This document shows, piece after piece, positions 48,575 through 58,333 of a DNA stretch of 64,000 nucleotides (its first letter is position 1; each line of letters opens with the position of its first letter). A model generated the notes under the pieces. It was not told where the DNA came from and made no database searches. It worked only from the letters and a program-made list of their open reading frames with translations. The DNA comes from Myxococcales bacterium (GTDB lineage Bacteria > Myxococcota_A > Polyangia > Haliangiales > Haliangiaceae), in the NCBI GenBank assembly GCA_016706545.1, contig JADJJK010000077.1, forward strand, positions 1 through 64,000, given 5' to 3'. Both the position numbers and the translations under genes were made by a program.

Positions 48575-50539
48575 ATGCCAAAGTCGGACGTGACCGAGTC
48601 TCCGTGGGCGTTGGACTGTAGACCTGTCACGGCGCCTGGTCGTGGATCGGGCAGGTGCCAGGCCCCGAGTTTGACGCGCCGGGCCGAAGGGCCGGGCCTC
48701 GCCGCAGCAGGTCTCTTGATCGCGAGCGTCGCGGCCTGCACCGTGAGCCGCGAGCAGCCAAACCTGGTGGGCCAGGACATCCGGCTGACCTTCATCCACA
48801 CCTCGGATATTCACTCGAGGCTTTTCCCCTACTCGTTCATCCCCAACCGCTTCGATCAAGACGATGGCCTGCTGGCCAGCAACGGTCCCTTCGGCGGGAT
48901 CGCCCGGATGACCACCATCGCCAAGAAGATCCGCGCCACCACCAGCCGGTCTCTGTGGCTTGACTCCGGCGACTGCTTCCAGGGCGCGCCGGTGTTCAAC
49001 ATGTTCAAGGGCGAAGCGGAGATGCGCTCGCTGTCGCTGGCCGGGATGGATGGCGCGGTGGTCGGCAACCACGAGTTCGACCTGGGGTCGCAGAACCTGT
49101 TCGAGCAGATCGATGCGTGGGCGCAGTTCCCGCTGCTGGCCGCCAACTACCTCTTTGAAGATCCCCCCAACCCCGAGCAGCGCTCGCTCAAGGACGTGGT
49201 GCGGCCGTATCACGTCTATGACGTGAAGGGCGTGAAGATCGGCGTCATCGGCATGGGCAACTGGGGCTCCATGACCGGGATCTTCGAGGGCGGAAACTCG
49301 CTGGGCCTGCGGCCGCTGGACGACCGGGTGGCGCTGCAGCAGTACGTGCGGCTCCTGCGTCCCACCGTGGACGTGCTGGTGGTGGTGAGCCACCTCGGCC
49401 TCGACGAGGACGAGAACCTGACCTCGCGCGACGTCAACGATCCCAACGCGGCGCTGCCGCTGCAGGGCGTGGACCTCATCCTGGGCGGTCACCTGCACAT
49501 CGTCACCGATCCCCCCAAGATCATCCCCAACGACGACAAGGGCAACAGCACCATCGTCGTCCACTCCGGCGCCTTCGCCAAGTACGTGGGCCGCCTCGAC
49601 GTCACCGTGCGCATCGGCGAGGACAACAACGATCCAGACAAGCGCAGCCGGATCACCGCGTACGGCTACGACAACATCCCGGTTGACAGCAAGGTGCCCG
49701 ATGACCCCGAGGTGGCGAACCTGTTGTGGCCGTACTCGGTGGCCATCAACCGGGACATCGATCTGGGAGGGGTGTTCGCGTACGTCAATCCTCCCGGTGA
49801 CAACAAGATCATCCGCAACGACACCACCGGCGGCGACTCGCAGCTCGGCAACCTGGTGGCGCGGGCCATGCAAACCCGCTCCGGCGTGGAGGCGGAGTTC
49901 GCGCTGACCAACTCGCTGGGCATCCGCGCAGACTTCGAGCGCGGGCCGCTCAACGTCGAGCAGATGTTCAACGTGTTCCCCTTCGAGAACTCCATCACCA
50001 TCATCTATCTCTCCGGCACCGAGATCCAGGAGACCCTGGACTTCGTGGCGCGGCGCTCCGCGGAGCGCGGCTGCCGGACCCAGGCCCAGGTCGCTGGCGT
50101 GTGGTTCGACATGGTGTGCCGCGGGACCTGCCCCGACCCGGATCCCAACGACTCGTTTGTCCCCACCGCGTGCGCCAAGAACATTTACGTCGGTGAGAAC
50201 TGTCGCAGCGGCAACCCATCCGGCGAGATCGACCCGGCGCGCTGCGTGCCGGTGGTGCCCGCCGGCCTCTACCGCGTGGCCGTCAACGACTACATCGCGC
50301 GCGGCGGCTCCGGGTTCACGGCGCTCAAGCGCAACACCTCCAAGCAGGACACCGGGGTGTCGCTGCGAGACGCGCTGCAGGTGTACCTGCGGCAGCAGAC
50401 GGTGTGCCCCTCCAACATCCTCGATGAGACGGATCCCCTGCCGCAGAAGCGCACCGTGCTGGATCGCTGGGGCAACGTGGCGTGCCTCGGCGGCGACATC
50501 GAGGCGCATGACGGTCGCATCCGCCCGGTGTTCGAGTGA
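48575..50539 (+). CDS. UshA-family 5'-nucleotidase / metallophosphatase lipoprotein
   Basis: The frame starts at the ATG at 48575 (654 residues), but the lipoprotein signal (RRAEGPGLAAAGLLIASVAAC) begins ~35 residues later, so a downstream TTG near 48670 may be the true start. The N-terminal calcineurin-like domain has all dimetal motifs: HTSDIHSR, DSGDCFQG, GNHEFDLGSQ, VVVSHLG and GGHLHIV. The C-terminal 5'-nucleotidase domain includes GGDSQLGNLVARAMQ, FPFENSITIIYLSGTEIQE, and an RVAVNDYIARGGSGF end. Such enzymes release phosphate and nucleosides from nucleotides outside the inner membrane. It heads a three-gene operon with a lipoprotein and a barrel. A Cys-rich insertion (CRGTCPDPDPND region) sits near the C-terminus. 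Confidence 0.9.
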   Translation: MPKSDVTESPWALDCRPVTAPGRGSGRCQAPSLTRRAEGPGLAAAGLLIASVAACTVSREQPNLVGQDIRLTFIHTSDIHSRLFPYSFIPNRFDQDDGLLASNGPFGGIARMTTIAKKIRATTSRSLWLDSGDCFQGAPVFNMFKGEAEMRSLSLAGMDGAVVGNHEFDLGSQNLFEQIDAWAQFPLLAANYLFEDPPNPEQRSLKDVVRPYHVYDVKGVKIGVIGMGNWGSMTGIFEGGNSLGLRPLDDRVALQQYVRLLRPTVDVLVVVSHLGLDEDENLTSRDVNDPNAALPLQGVDLILGGHLHIVTDPPKIIPNDDKGNSTIVVHSGAFAKYVGRLDVTVRIGEDNNDPDKRSRITAYGYDNIPVDSKVPDDPEVANLLWPYSVAINRDIDLGGVFAYVNPPGDNKIIRNDTTGGDSQLGNLVARAMQTRSGVEAEFALTNSLGIRADFERGPLNVEQMFNVFPFENSITIIYLSGTEIQETLDFVARRSAERGCRTQAQVAGVWFDMVCRGTCPDPDPNDSFVPTACAKNIYVGENCRSGNPSGEIDPARCVPVVPAGLYRVAVNDYIARGGSGFTALKRNTSKQDTGVSLRDALQVYLRQQTVCPSNILDETDPLPQKRTVLDRWGNVACLGGDIEAHDGRIRPVFE

Positions 50540-50603
50540 GCGTCGAGCTGTCGGTCCGCGCCGTCCCGTCGATTTTCGCCAGAGGTATCACCAGAGGTAT
50601 CAG

Positions 50604-51830
50604 ATGCCAAGATCCGCCAAGCCAAGCCAAGCAGGTCCTGTCGTGAGCGCCGCGCACACGGGCTCCCGCCGCGCGCCGCGGTGGCTGGCGCTGGCGCTGG
50701 TGGCTGGCGCCACGGCGGCCTGCACCGAGGAGCAGAGCGTCACGTACGGCACGCAGTCGCTGCGGGTGGAGCTGATGGCGCCCTCGGTCACCGGCAGCCC
50801 CAGCGCGCCGCTGCCCGACACCGCCAGGCAAGTGCAGCTCGCCATCACCGCGATCGACGCCAAGGGCCAGACCGACACCTCGCTCACCGGAGATCTGAAG
50901 GTCTTCGTGCAGTACCTGGGCAGCCTGACGCCGCCGCTGGACTCGAGCGTCCCGCTTGGCCTCTTGCGCATCGCCAACGGCCAGGCCAGCGGCACGGTGA
51001 CCCTGCCTCCGGTGTTCGGCCCCACCGTGCTCTGGGTGGAGCACTCCTCTGGCCCCGCGCCCACCTACGCCACCGGCACGTCTCCTCGCCTGTGGTACCG
51101 CGAGCCCACGATCCGCGATATCTCCACGCCTTCTGACGAGGGCAGCCTGGCCGCGCTGGCGACCTCCCCGCTGGAGCTCAAGCAGGTGCGGGTGGATCGC
51201 AGCCGGCACGGCGCCAGCGGACGCCTGATCGTGACCTCGGTGTACTCGCAGGGCTACAGCATCTCGGACGTCAACTGCGCCGACGCCGCCGGCACGCCGC
51301 CTTGCACCACCGGCAACTACGACCACGTCACCATCTTCACGTTCAGCGCGCCTCGCGACGAGCGGGGCCGCGAGATCAAGGTGGGCCAGATCGTCCCCGG
51401 GTTCACCGGCGGGGTGGTCGAGTTCAACGGGCTCACCGAGCTGAGCTTCCCACAGACCTTCGCGGTCGAAGGGGAGCCAGAGGTCACCCCAGCGCGGCTG
51501 CCCGCGCCGCGGGAGCTGCAGCAATCGTGGTTCGGTCAGAAGATCGAGTTCGAGCGCGTCGAGTCAAGTCCCATCGCGGTGCTGGGTGGCAAGGTCTGCC
51601 CGGTGGACAAGGACTACGACACGTTCAAGCAGTGGAAGCTGGACGTGGGCAACGGTTGTTCGGGTGACGTCATCAACCTCGTCACCTCGGGCGTGGTCGA
51701 CTTCGATCCGGTCGCCAACGTCAACCGGGTGCTGCCTCGGGTGGTCGGCGTGCTGCGCCCCATCAACATCGGCTCGTTCAATGTGTGGATCATCTACCCG
51801 CGCTCGGCCCAGGACATCACGCTTCAGTAG
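50604..51830 (+). CDS. Hypothetical surface lipoprotein in nucleotidase operon
   Basis: The protein has 408 residues from the ATG at 50604, 64 bp after the nucleotidase stop. The N-terminus PRWLALALVAGATAACTE is a lipoprotein signal. The mature part is beta-rich. An early segment resembles a bacterial Ig-like fold (VQLAITAIDAKGQTDTSLTG, with VFGPTVLWVEHSS). Cys residues come in pairs (DVNCADAAGTPPC; KVCPVDKDYD with GNGC) and probably form disulfides. A C-terminal region with VVGVLRPINIGSFNVWIIYP resembles an OB-fold end. I know no function for this family. Position between nucleotidase and barrel suggests a shared surface role, perhaps substrate capture. Confidence 0.7.
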   Translation: MPRSAKPSQAGPVVSAAHTGSRRAPRWLALALVAGATAACTEEQSVTYGTQSLRVELMAPSVTGSPSAPLPDTARQVQLAITAIDAKGQTDTSLTGDLKVFVQYLGSLTPPLDSSVPLGLLRIANGQASGTVTLPPVFGPTVLWVEHSSGPAPTYATGTSPRLWYREPTIRDISTPSDEGSLAALATSPLELKQVRVDRSRHGASGRLIVTSVYSQGYSISDVNCADAAGTPPCTTGNYDHVTIFTFSAPRDERGREIKVGQIVPGFTGGVVEFNGLTELSFPQTFAVEGEPEVTPARLPAPRELQQSWFGQKIEFERVESSPIAVLGGKVCPVDKDYDTFKQWKLDVGNGCSGDVINLVTSGVVDFDPVANVNRVLPRVVGVLRPINIGSFNVWIIYPRSAQDITLQ

Positions 51831-51852
51831 TCATCGGCTCTCGGAGGACCTC

Positions 51853-53622
51853 TTGCTTCGCCATTTGACTTGTTCTCTCTCGGCGCTCTCGGCGCTCTCG
51901 GTGCTGCTCCTGGCCTCCAGCGGGGCGGCTGCTCAGCCTTCCGCGCCCCCCCCCGCGCCGCCGGCTGCACCGCCGGCGGGGCCCGCGGCCGCGCCAGCTC
52001 CGGCGACGGATCCGGCGGCCGCGCCGACGCCGCCGCTGGATGAGGCTCGCGTCCGCGAGCTGGTGGATCGCGAGGTCGCCCGGATCCTCAGCGAGCGCGC
52101 GGTCAAGGAAGCCGCTGACAAGGCCGCCAAGGAGGCGTCCGCTCCGGCGGCCGCCCCCGCCGCCTCCGGCAACATGCGCGGCGCCAGCGGCTTCATGGAC
52201 GCCCGCCTGGCGTTCACGCTGACCAACGAGAACATCCTGACGGAACCCGGGGAGACCATCCCCAGCGTGCCGGGCTGGCGGTTTGGCCGGCCCAACTCCC
52301 TGGGCACGCTGTTCTTTGACAACTACGACACCCGCTTCTCGGGCTACGAGACCCTCTCGCACGCGGTGCTGTACCGCAACTTCCGCCGTGGCAACCTGGA
52401 GGTGGAGGGCGCGCTGGCCTTCCGCATCAACGAGGTCACCGAGCGCCAGATCGACCTGTCGGACGCCGGCAGCTACATCCTCACGAGCTGGTGGAAGGAC
52501 CCCAAGCACGAGGACCCGACCCGCGTGTCCTTGACCGTGTTCCCGGTGTCGGCGGACCGCTTTCGCCTCGGCTACAGCTACCGCCTGTCCTGGGGTGGCA
52601 ACGACGAGTACCGCCGCAGCCGCCGCGCCATCCCTGGCCTCAAGCTGCAGTTCGACACCGACAACCAATACGCCTTCCTGGGGGCCAAGAGCACGGTCGT
52701 CTTGAACCCCAAGACCGCGGAAGAGGAGTCCGTGTTCGCGGTCCTCGCCGGCGCGGGCGTGGACGTGACCCCCAAGGTCCGGGTGGAGATCAGCGGCGGG
52801 TACTTCGATCGCGGCAACAACGAGCTCGAAGACGTCAACGACCAGACCGTGCAGCTCTACGGCGTGTCCGCCCAGGTGGCGGTGCATGACGGCATGCCGG
52901 TGCAATCGTCCATCGACTACAAGCTCTACAAGAACGACGGCGAGCGGATCGGCCAGCTATTCAAGAAGCAGACCTACGGCGGCGGGCTGTCGTGGTTGGC
53001 GATGAGCGAGGCGACCGTGCTGGGCCAGACCCTGAAGGATCCGGAGAAGAGCGGCTCCACCAAGGCTCAGTTTGGCTTCGCCGCGGACGTCAACGTGCGC
53101 GTGCTCATGAACCGCTATCGCTTCCGGTTTGATGGCCAGGTGCGTGATCTTGCATATATTCTTCATTCGGTGCCGAGCTTGCCCACGTACTCGGACTTCC
53201 CGGAGCAGTACACCAAGTCCCCGAACCTGTTTGCGGCGGTCGGCGTGGACCGCAACTGGGGAGACCGGCTGACCGTGGGTGCGGTGCTGGGCCTGGAGCT
53301 GCCGGCGACCTTGACCACACCGGCAGGTATCCCGGGTGACACCACCGCCAGGGGCGAGTCCACCGCGGTGATCCGCAACAACGGCCAGCAGACGCTCATC
53401 ACCGTGTTGCCCGATGGCGAGACCGCGGTGCCCCAGGTGGCGCTCAAGGTCTCGGGCCAGCTCGACTTTGGCGACATCTACGCCGCGCTGGTGGACGTGT
53501 ACTACAGCTACGATGGCAACCAGACCCGGCTGCGCCGCAACGGGCCGGAGGGCTTGTTCGAGTACGAGTTCGGTGAGTTCAACCAGCTCGGTATGAACCT
53601 CACGCTGCAGGCCAAGTTCTAA
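51853..53622 (+). CDS. Outer-membrane beta-barrel protein with coiled-coil N-terminus
   Basis: The TTG at 51853 is chosen because GGAGGA lies four bases upstream and the product begins with a signal peptide (SLSALSALSVLLLASSGAAAQ). A Pro/Ala-rich stretch (~25-60) and a short coiled coil (ARVRELVDREVARILSERAV) follow. The remaining ~470 residues alternate amphipathic beta strands, e.g. FRLGYSYRLSW, VRVEISGGYFDRGNN and VDVYYSYDG, ending in TLQAKF with a C-terminal Phe recognised by the BAM complex. This is the general layout of outer-membrane porins with a periplasmic peptidoglycan-reaching extension; no exact family is recognised. Last gene of the nucleotidase operon, 22 bp after the lipoprotein stop. 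Confidence 0.8.
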   Translation: MLRHLTCSLSALSALSVLLLASSGAAAQPSAPPPAPPAAPPAGPAAAPAPATDPAAAPTPPLDEARVRELVDREVARILSERAVKEAADKAAKEASAPAAAPAASGNMRGASGFMDARLAFTLTNENILTEPGETIPSVPGWRFGRPNSLGTLFFDNYDTRFSGYETLSHAVLYRNFRRGNLEVEGALAFRINEVTERQIDLSDAGSYILTSWWKDPKHEDPTRVSLTVFPVSADRFRLGYSYRLSWGGNDEYRRSRRAIPGLKLQFDTDNQYAFLGAKSTVVLNPKTAEEESVFAVLAGAGVDVTPKVRVEISGGYFDRGNNELEDVNDQTVQLYGVSAQVAVHDGMPVQSSIDYKLYKNDGERIGQLFKKQTYGGGLSWLAMSEATVLGQTLKDPEKSGSTKAQFGFAADVNVRVLMNRYRFRFDGQVRDLAYILHSVPSLPTYSDFPEQYTKSPNLFAAVGVDRNWGDRLTVGAVLGLELPATLTTPAGIPGDTTARGESTAVIRNNGQQTLITVLPDGETAVPQVALKVSGQLDFGDIYAALVDVYYSYDGNQTRLRRNGPEGLFEYEFGEFNQLGMNLTLQAKF

Positions 53623-53669
53623 GCAGGTTCCAAGCAGGTTCGCCAACCCGCGCCTGACCGGCCGGGTTG

Positions 53670-53815
53670 CCGCCGGACCCAGGCTCGAACCGCCGGACCC
53701 GTTCGAACCGCCGGACACCAGGTTCGCACTGCCGGACCCAGGTTCGTCGGACCAGGTTCGCATTGCCGGACCCAGGCTCGAACCGCCGGACCCAGGTTCG
53801 CATCCCAGGTTCGGA
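53670..53815. repeat. Degenerate 19-22-bp tandem repeat
   Basis: Roughly seven imperfect units around GCCGGACCCAGGTTCGAACC run end to end, differing in length by 1-3 bp and in C/T at one position. The unit contains a partial inverted repeat (GGTTCGAACC in some copies). No flanking gene carries it. Confidence 0.8.
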
Positions 53816-53892
53816 CGAGTCGCCGGCTCCACCAGACCTTGAGGTTTGGTGGACCCAGGCAGGGCGCTGGGAAAGCGAAGTAGCTCGTCGAA

Positions 53893-53938
53893 TAGGAAAA
53901 AGTCCTAATCGATAAGGTATTTCTGTCGCGTGAAATAC
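53893..53938. promoter_or_regulatory. AT-rich region with two inverted repeats upstream of 3D-domain gene
   Basis: Two inverted repeats occur within 46 bp: TAGGA-AAAAG-TCCTA at 53893-53907 and GTATTTC-TGTCGCGT-GAAATAC at 53917-53938. Both lie in the most AT-rich stretch of this part of the window, 80-130 bp before the 3D-domain gene. They look like regulator binding sites; the regulator is unknown. Confidence 0.35.
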
Positions 53939-54020
53939 TGAATTGTCGTTTTGTTCTCACGTATTCCAGCCGGGAGGCATGCGACGGCGGCGGGGGAGGG
54001 CGCTATGCTTTTTGTCCGTC

Positions 54021-54896
54021 ATGCCGGTCCACACACTGAAGCTCCAAGCCAGCTCGCGCCGCACGTGGCGCTGGCTCGCTGACCTGGTTCGCAGTTGGGC
54101 TCGCCGGTTGGGGCTGGTGGCTCCCGGCTTCATCATCGCCTGTCAGGATGGGCAGGCCCGCGAGGTGGTCCACGACCCAACCCGCGTCAGTCGCGGCGCG
54201 CCGCAGCCAGATGCCCGGCATGAGCCGGATGGTCCGCGGGCCATGGGGACCTTTCAGGTCACCTTCTATTATGTGGCCGCGGAGGAAGAGGTGGATGAGA
54301 AGCCCAAGCTCGATCCCTCGATCGATGAAGCTGGCTCAGATCCGCCCGTGTTCGCCGCCGCCGCGCGCGACATGGTCGTGCTCTACGAGGGCAAGACCTG
54401 CGAGCCGATTGCTGAGGTTTCCCGCGCCTTTGCTGCTGCTGCCGAGATGCAGGGCACCGGCAAGCTTCGCGATGGTCGCCTCATCAACATCTGGGGCGCG
54501 TGCCCCTGTGATCGCTCGCCTTGCTTTCACTTCACCGGACAGAAGTGGGGCAACGCTGGCACCGGCCGCGGCTTGACCCCGTTTCGAACGGTGGCCGCCG
54601 ATCCCAAGGTGGTGCGCCTGGGCTCGCTCCTCTATCTGCCCATCCTGGAGGGCAGGCAAATGCCGGGCCGGCCGCCGTGGGGCGGGTTTGTCCACGATGG
54701 CTGCGTGGTGGCGGATGACACCGGCGGCGCCATCAATGACAACCAGCTCGATCTGTTCGTGGGCCGTCGCGCCTACTACCGCGCCCTGGCCAACCGGGGC
54801 AGCCACGCCTGGGCCCGCTCGGCCGAGGTGTTTGACGGCACCGGCATCTGCGAGCGGTCCGGCCGGGTGGTGCGCCGGCGCACCGGCTCCATCTAG
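54021..54896 (+). CDS. 3D (Asp-Asp-Asp) domain protein, probably exported
   Basis: The ATG at 54021 gives 291 residues; an ATG at 53979 in the same frame is a possible longer start. The N-terminal ~45 residues hold a Trp/Arg-rich stretch and a hydrophobic segment with AC (GLVAPGFIIACQDG), compatible with export. Residues ~190-280 are the 3D domain found in MltA- and RlpA-like double-psi barrels: GLTPFRTVAADPKVVRLGSL, then HDGCVVADDTGGAINDNQLD, giving the characteristic three Asp residues, and LFVGRR. Such domains act on, or bind, peptidoglycan. Cys residues (CPCDRSPC) may form disulfides. It stands alone and ends in a hairpin overlapping the stop codon. Confidence 0.8.
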   Translation: MPVHTLKLQASSRRTWRWLADLVRSWARRLGLVAPGFIIACQDGQAREVVHDPTRVSRGAPQPDARHEPDGPRAMGTFQVTFYYVAAEEEVDEKPKLDPSIDEAGSDPPVFAAAARDMVVLYEGKTCEPIAEVSRAFAAAAEMQGTGKLRDGRLINIWGACPCDRSPCFHFTGQKWGNAGTGRGLTPFRTVAADPKVVRLGSLLYLPILEGRQMPGRPPWGGFVHDGCVVADDTGGAINDNQLDLFVGRRAYYRALANRGSHAWARSAEVFDGTGICERSGRVVRRRTGSI

Positions 54897-54949
54897 GAGA
54901 CTGGTGTCAACCGGTCTCCTCGCCGAGCACGCCAAGCTCGCTCGGCGAG
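54896..54949 (+). terminator. Two consecutive hairpins after the 3D-domain gene
   Basis: GGAGACTGGT-GTCA-ACCGGTCTCC (54896-54919, one G:T pair) begins at the last base of the stop codon. CTCGCCGAGC (54919-54928) then pairs with GCTCGGCGAG (54940-54949). The pair is well placed to end the 3D gene transcript, although no T-run follows. Confidence 0.6.
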
Positions 54950-55009
54950 GTTGGCGGCGCAGCCCGGGCGCGAGTGCGCCTGTCCGGAGGGCTTTGCCCA
55001 ACAATGAGG

Positions 55010-55041
55010 CTAGGAACGTGGTGTTGACACCACGCTCCTAG
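55010..55041. promoter_or_regulatory. Long 15-bp-stem hairpin upstream of the microcompartment operon
   Basis: CTAGGAACGTGGTGT, two bases, ACACCACGCTCCTAG: a 15-bp stem with a single G:T mismatch pair, 59 bp before the first vertex-protein ATG. It could be an operator, an mRNA leader structure or a dispersed repeat. Its symmetry is stronger than that of the two hairpins just upstream. Confidence 0.45.
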
Positions 55042-55099
55042 CAGAGACTCCGCCGAGCGCTGTTGACCCCTTGCCCGCGGCAGCCGTACCTTTGCCGCG

Positions 55100-55378
55100 A
55101 TGTATCTCGGCATCGTCAAGGGCACGGTGGTCGCCAGCCGCAAGGCGGAAGGCCTGGCTGGAACCAAGCTGCTGCTGGTCCAACCGGTTGATGAGCACCG
55201 CAAACCCGTGGGCGAGGTGCAGGTGGCGGTGGACACCGTGCAGGCAGGCGAGGGCGACTTCGTCTATCTGGTGGGCTCGCGCGAGGCCGCGCTGGCCCTC
55301 GAGCCGTCCTTCGTGCCCGTGGACGCCGCCATCGTCGGCATCGTGGATGGCGTCGCGGCCGGGGAGGACCCTTCGTGA
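55100..55378 (+). CDS. Microcompartment vertex protein, EutN/CcmL family (BMC-P), first copy
   Basis: The protein has 92 residues from an ATG. The EutN/CcmL fold is shown by MYLGIVKGTVVASRKAEGL, KLLLVQPVDEH, VAVDTVQAGEGDFVYLVGSREA and AIVGIVDGV, close to carboxysome CcmL in order and length. These proteins form pentamers that cap the twelve vertices of bacterial microcompartment shells. No hexamer (BMC-H) or trimer (BMC-T) shell gene is in the window, so this is a satellite locus. The stop overlaps the next gene's GTG start by four bases, so the two are translationally coupled. Confidence 0.92.
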   Translation: MYLGIVKGTVVASRKAEGLAGTKLLLVQPVDEHRKPVGEVQVAVDTVQAGEGDFVYLVGSREAALALEPSFVPVDAAIVGIVDGVAAGEDPS

Positions 55379-55673
55379 GGCTCTGTCGTGTGGTCGGCCC
55401 CATGTGGGCAGCGGTCAAGCACCCGGCGTTCTCCGGCCGCACGTTGCTGGTCGTCCAGCCGCTCGATGAGCAAGGCGCGGACAGCGGCGCCAGCTTCGTC
55501 GCGGTGGATACGGCCCAGGCCGGAACCGGGGATCGGGTGATCGTCCTGGTGGAAGGCAACGGGGCGCGGCAGATCCTGCGCGGCAAAGATCTGCCGATCC
55601 GCTCGGTGATCGTCGGCGTGGTCGATGCGGTCGACACCGACCAAGGGCCGGTGCCGATGGCTCGAGGCGCCTC

Positions 55674-55677
<4 letters not shown>
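55375..55677 (+). CDS. Microcompartment vertex protein, EutN/CcmL family (BMC-P), second copy
   Basis: The protein has 100 residues from a GTG at 55375 in a GTGA overlap. The fold is the same as in the first copy: MRLCRVVGPMWAAVKHPAF, TLLVVQPLDEQ, VAVDTAQAGTGDRVIVLVEG, and SVIVGVVDAVD. It differs from its neighbour in most surface positions, so it is a distinct paralogue rather than a recent duplicate. Two different vertex proteins suggest either mixed pentamers or use at different vertex positions. Coupled to the aldolase gene by another GTGA overlap. Confidence 0.92.
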
Positions 55678-56572
<895 letters not shown>

Positions 56573-56576
<4 letters not shown>

Positions 56577-58333
56577 GCGGCGCGTCGCGCTCGGCCGGGC
56601 CCGCGCTGGCGCTCGCTGGTGCGCTGCTGGTCGGCGCGTGTGGCAGCGCGCCGCCGCCTGCGTCGTCGTCCGCGCCGCCGTCTGCGTCGTCGTCCGCGCC
56701 GCCGTCTGCGCCGCCGCCGGCGCGCCTGGTGGTGCTGATCGTCGTCGATCAGCTCCCCAGCTGGTCCTTTGCCGCGCTGTCGCCCACGCTGCGCGCGGGC
56801 TTCCGCCGGCTGCTCGATCATGGCGTGTACGTGCCGCGGCTGCAGCTCCCCTATGGCGTCCCGCTGACCGCGCCCGGGCACGCCACCCTGGCCACCGGCG
56901 CGCCCCCGGCCGTGCATGGCGTCCTCGGCAATAGCTGGTATCGCCGCGCCAGCAAGCTCGTGGTGGACGCCGACGAAGATCCTCGCTCGCCGATCTTCCA
57001 GCTCGCGCCATCGCCGGGGCAAGCCGCGGTGCTGTCCTCGGGCTCATCGAGCGTGGCGCTGCGGGTCCCCGGGCTCGCCGAGGCGCTGCATCAGGGCACA
57101 GGTGGCCGCGGCCAGGCGGTGGCCATCGGCCTCAAGGCGCGCGCCGCCTGCTTCGTGGCGGGGCAGCATCCAGACGAGGTGATCTTCTTCGAGCCTGACG
57201 CCGGCGGCATGACCACCAGCACGGCGTACGCCGCGGCGATCCCGCCGTGGTTGGTGGCGCACGCCGCGGCCTTCCCGATGAGCCGCCACCTCGGCGCCCA
57301 GTGGCATCCGCTGAACGAGGCGCGGCTGCGCACGGTCACCGGCGTCGAGGACGCGGCGCCTGGCGAGGGCGGCGAGCACCAGCTCGGCGAGGTGTTCCCG
57401 CATCAGCTCGCGAAGTCCTCCTCGCCGGGCAAGGCGCTGGCGCTCACGCCGTTTGGCGATCAGCTCGTGCTGGAGGCGGCCCGCGCCGCGGTTACCCGGC
57501 GTCGCCTGGGCGCGGACGAGGTCCCTGATCTGCTGGCGCTGAGCCTCAACAGCCATGACTTCACCGGGCACTCGTTTGGCCAGGGCTCCTGGGAGCAGGT
57601 CGATCTGCTGTGGCGGCTGGACGCGGAGCTCGGCGCCTTGTTCACCTTCCTCGATGAGCAGGTGGGCGCGGAGCACTACGCCGTGGTCCTGACCAGCGAT
57701 CACGGCGCCACGCCGCTGGTCGAGCGCGGCGGGGTACCGGGCGCTCGCCGGATCCCGCCGGTCGAGATCTTGCGGGTCGCCGAGGCCGCCTTCGACGCGG
57801 CGGCCGGTGCCGGCGACTGGGTGGCTGATCTGTCGTCCTCCAACCTGTATCTCACCGCGGCCGGCCGCGCGCTCGACGCGCCGCTGCGCGCCCGCGCGCT
57901 CGACGCCACCGCCGAGGCCATCTCGCAGATCCCCGGCGTCCTGGCGGCGGGGCGGTACGAGCCCATCCTCGGCGCCGTGCCCGGCGACTGCCCGCGGGGC
58001 AGCGCGCTCGAGCGCGCGATGTGCTTGTCGGCGGCGCCTGGCGAACACGGCGAGCTGTACGTGGTGCCGAGGCCCGGCTCGCTCATCACCTCCTTCCGCA
58101 CCGGCACCCATCACGACGCGCCCTCGGATGACAACCGGCAGGTCCCGCTGCTGGTGATGGCGCCTGGCGTGGCGGCCCGCACCGAGCCTGGCGTGATCAC
58201 CAACCTGCAGGTCGCGCCCACGGTGGCGGCGCTGCTTGGCGTGCCGCCGCCGTCCGCCGCGCGCGCCGCGGCGTTGGTGTTGCGCGCGCCGTCCGCCTCT
58301 GCTCCCTCTGCTCCCTCTGCTCCGGTCAGGTAG
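56573..58333 (+). CDS. PafA-like alkaline phosphatase / phosphodiesterase lipoprotein
   Basis: The GTG at 56573 lies in a GTGA overlap with the aldolase stop; the product has 586 residues. The signal ends LLVGAC (lipobox), followed by a Pro/Ser-rich spacer with SSAPPSASSSAPP repeats. The alkaline phosphatase superfamily core shows LIVVDQLPSW (first metal Asp), VPLTAPGHATLATGAPPAVHG with the Thr nucleophile, NSWYRR, NSHDFTGHSFG, VVLTSDHGATPL, and a final His in TGTHHDAPSDD. PafA-type enzymes hydrolyse phosphate monoesters at the cell surface. Why a surface phosphatase is coupled to shell proteins is unclear. The gene end overlaps the convergent AlkB gene by 8 bp. Confidence 0.87.

Larger units (their letters stand above)
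53623..54020. other. Intergenic: degenerate repeats, then an AT-rich promoter-like stretch
   Basis: About 400 bp separate the barrel gene from the 3D-domain gene. The left half is a degenerate tandem repeat (53670-53815). The right half (53870-53965) is unusually AT-rich for this genome and carries two inverted repeats, so it likely holds the promoter and an operator of the 3D-domain gene. No gene is seen. Confidence 0.55.
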
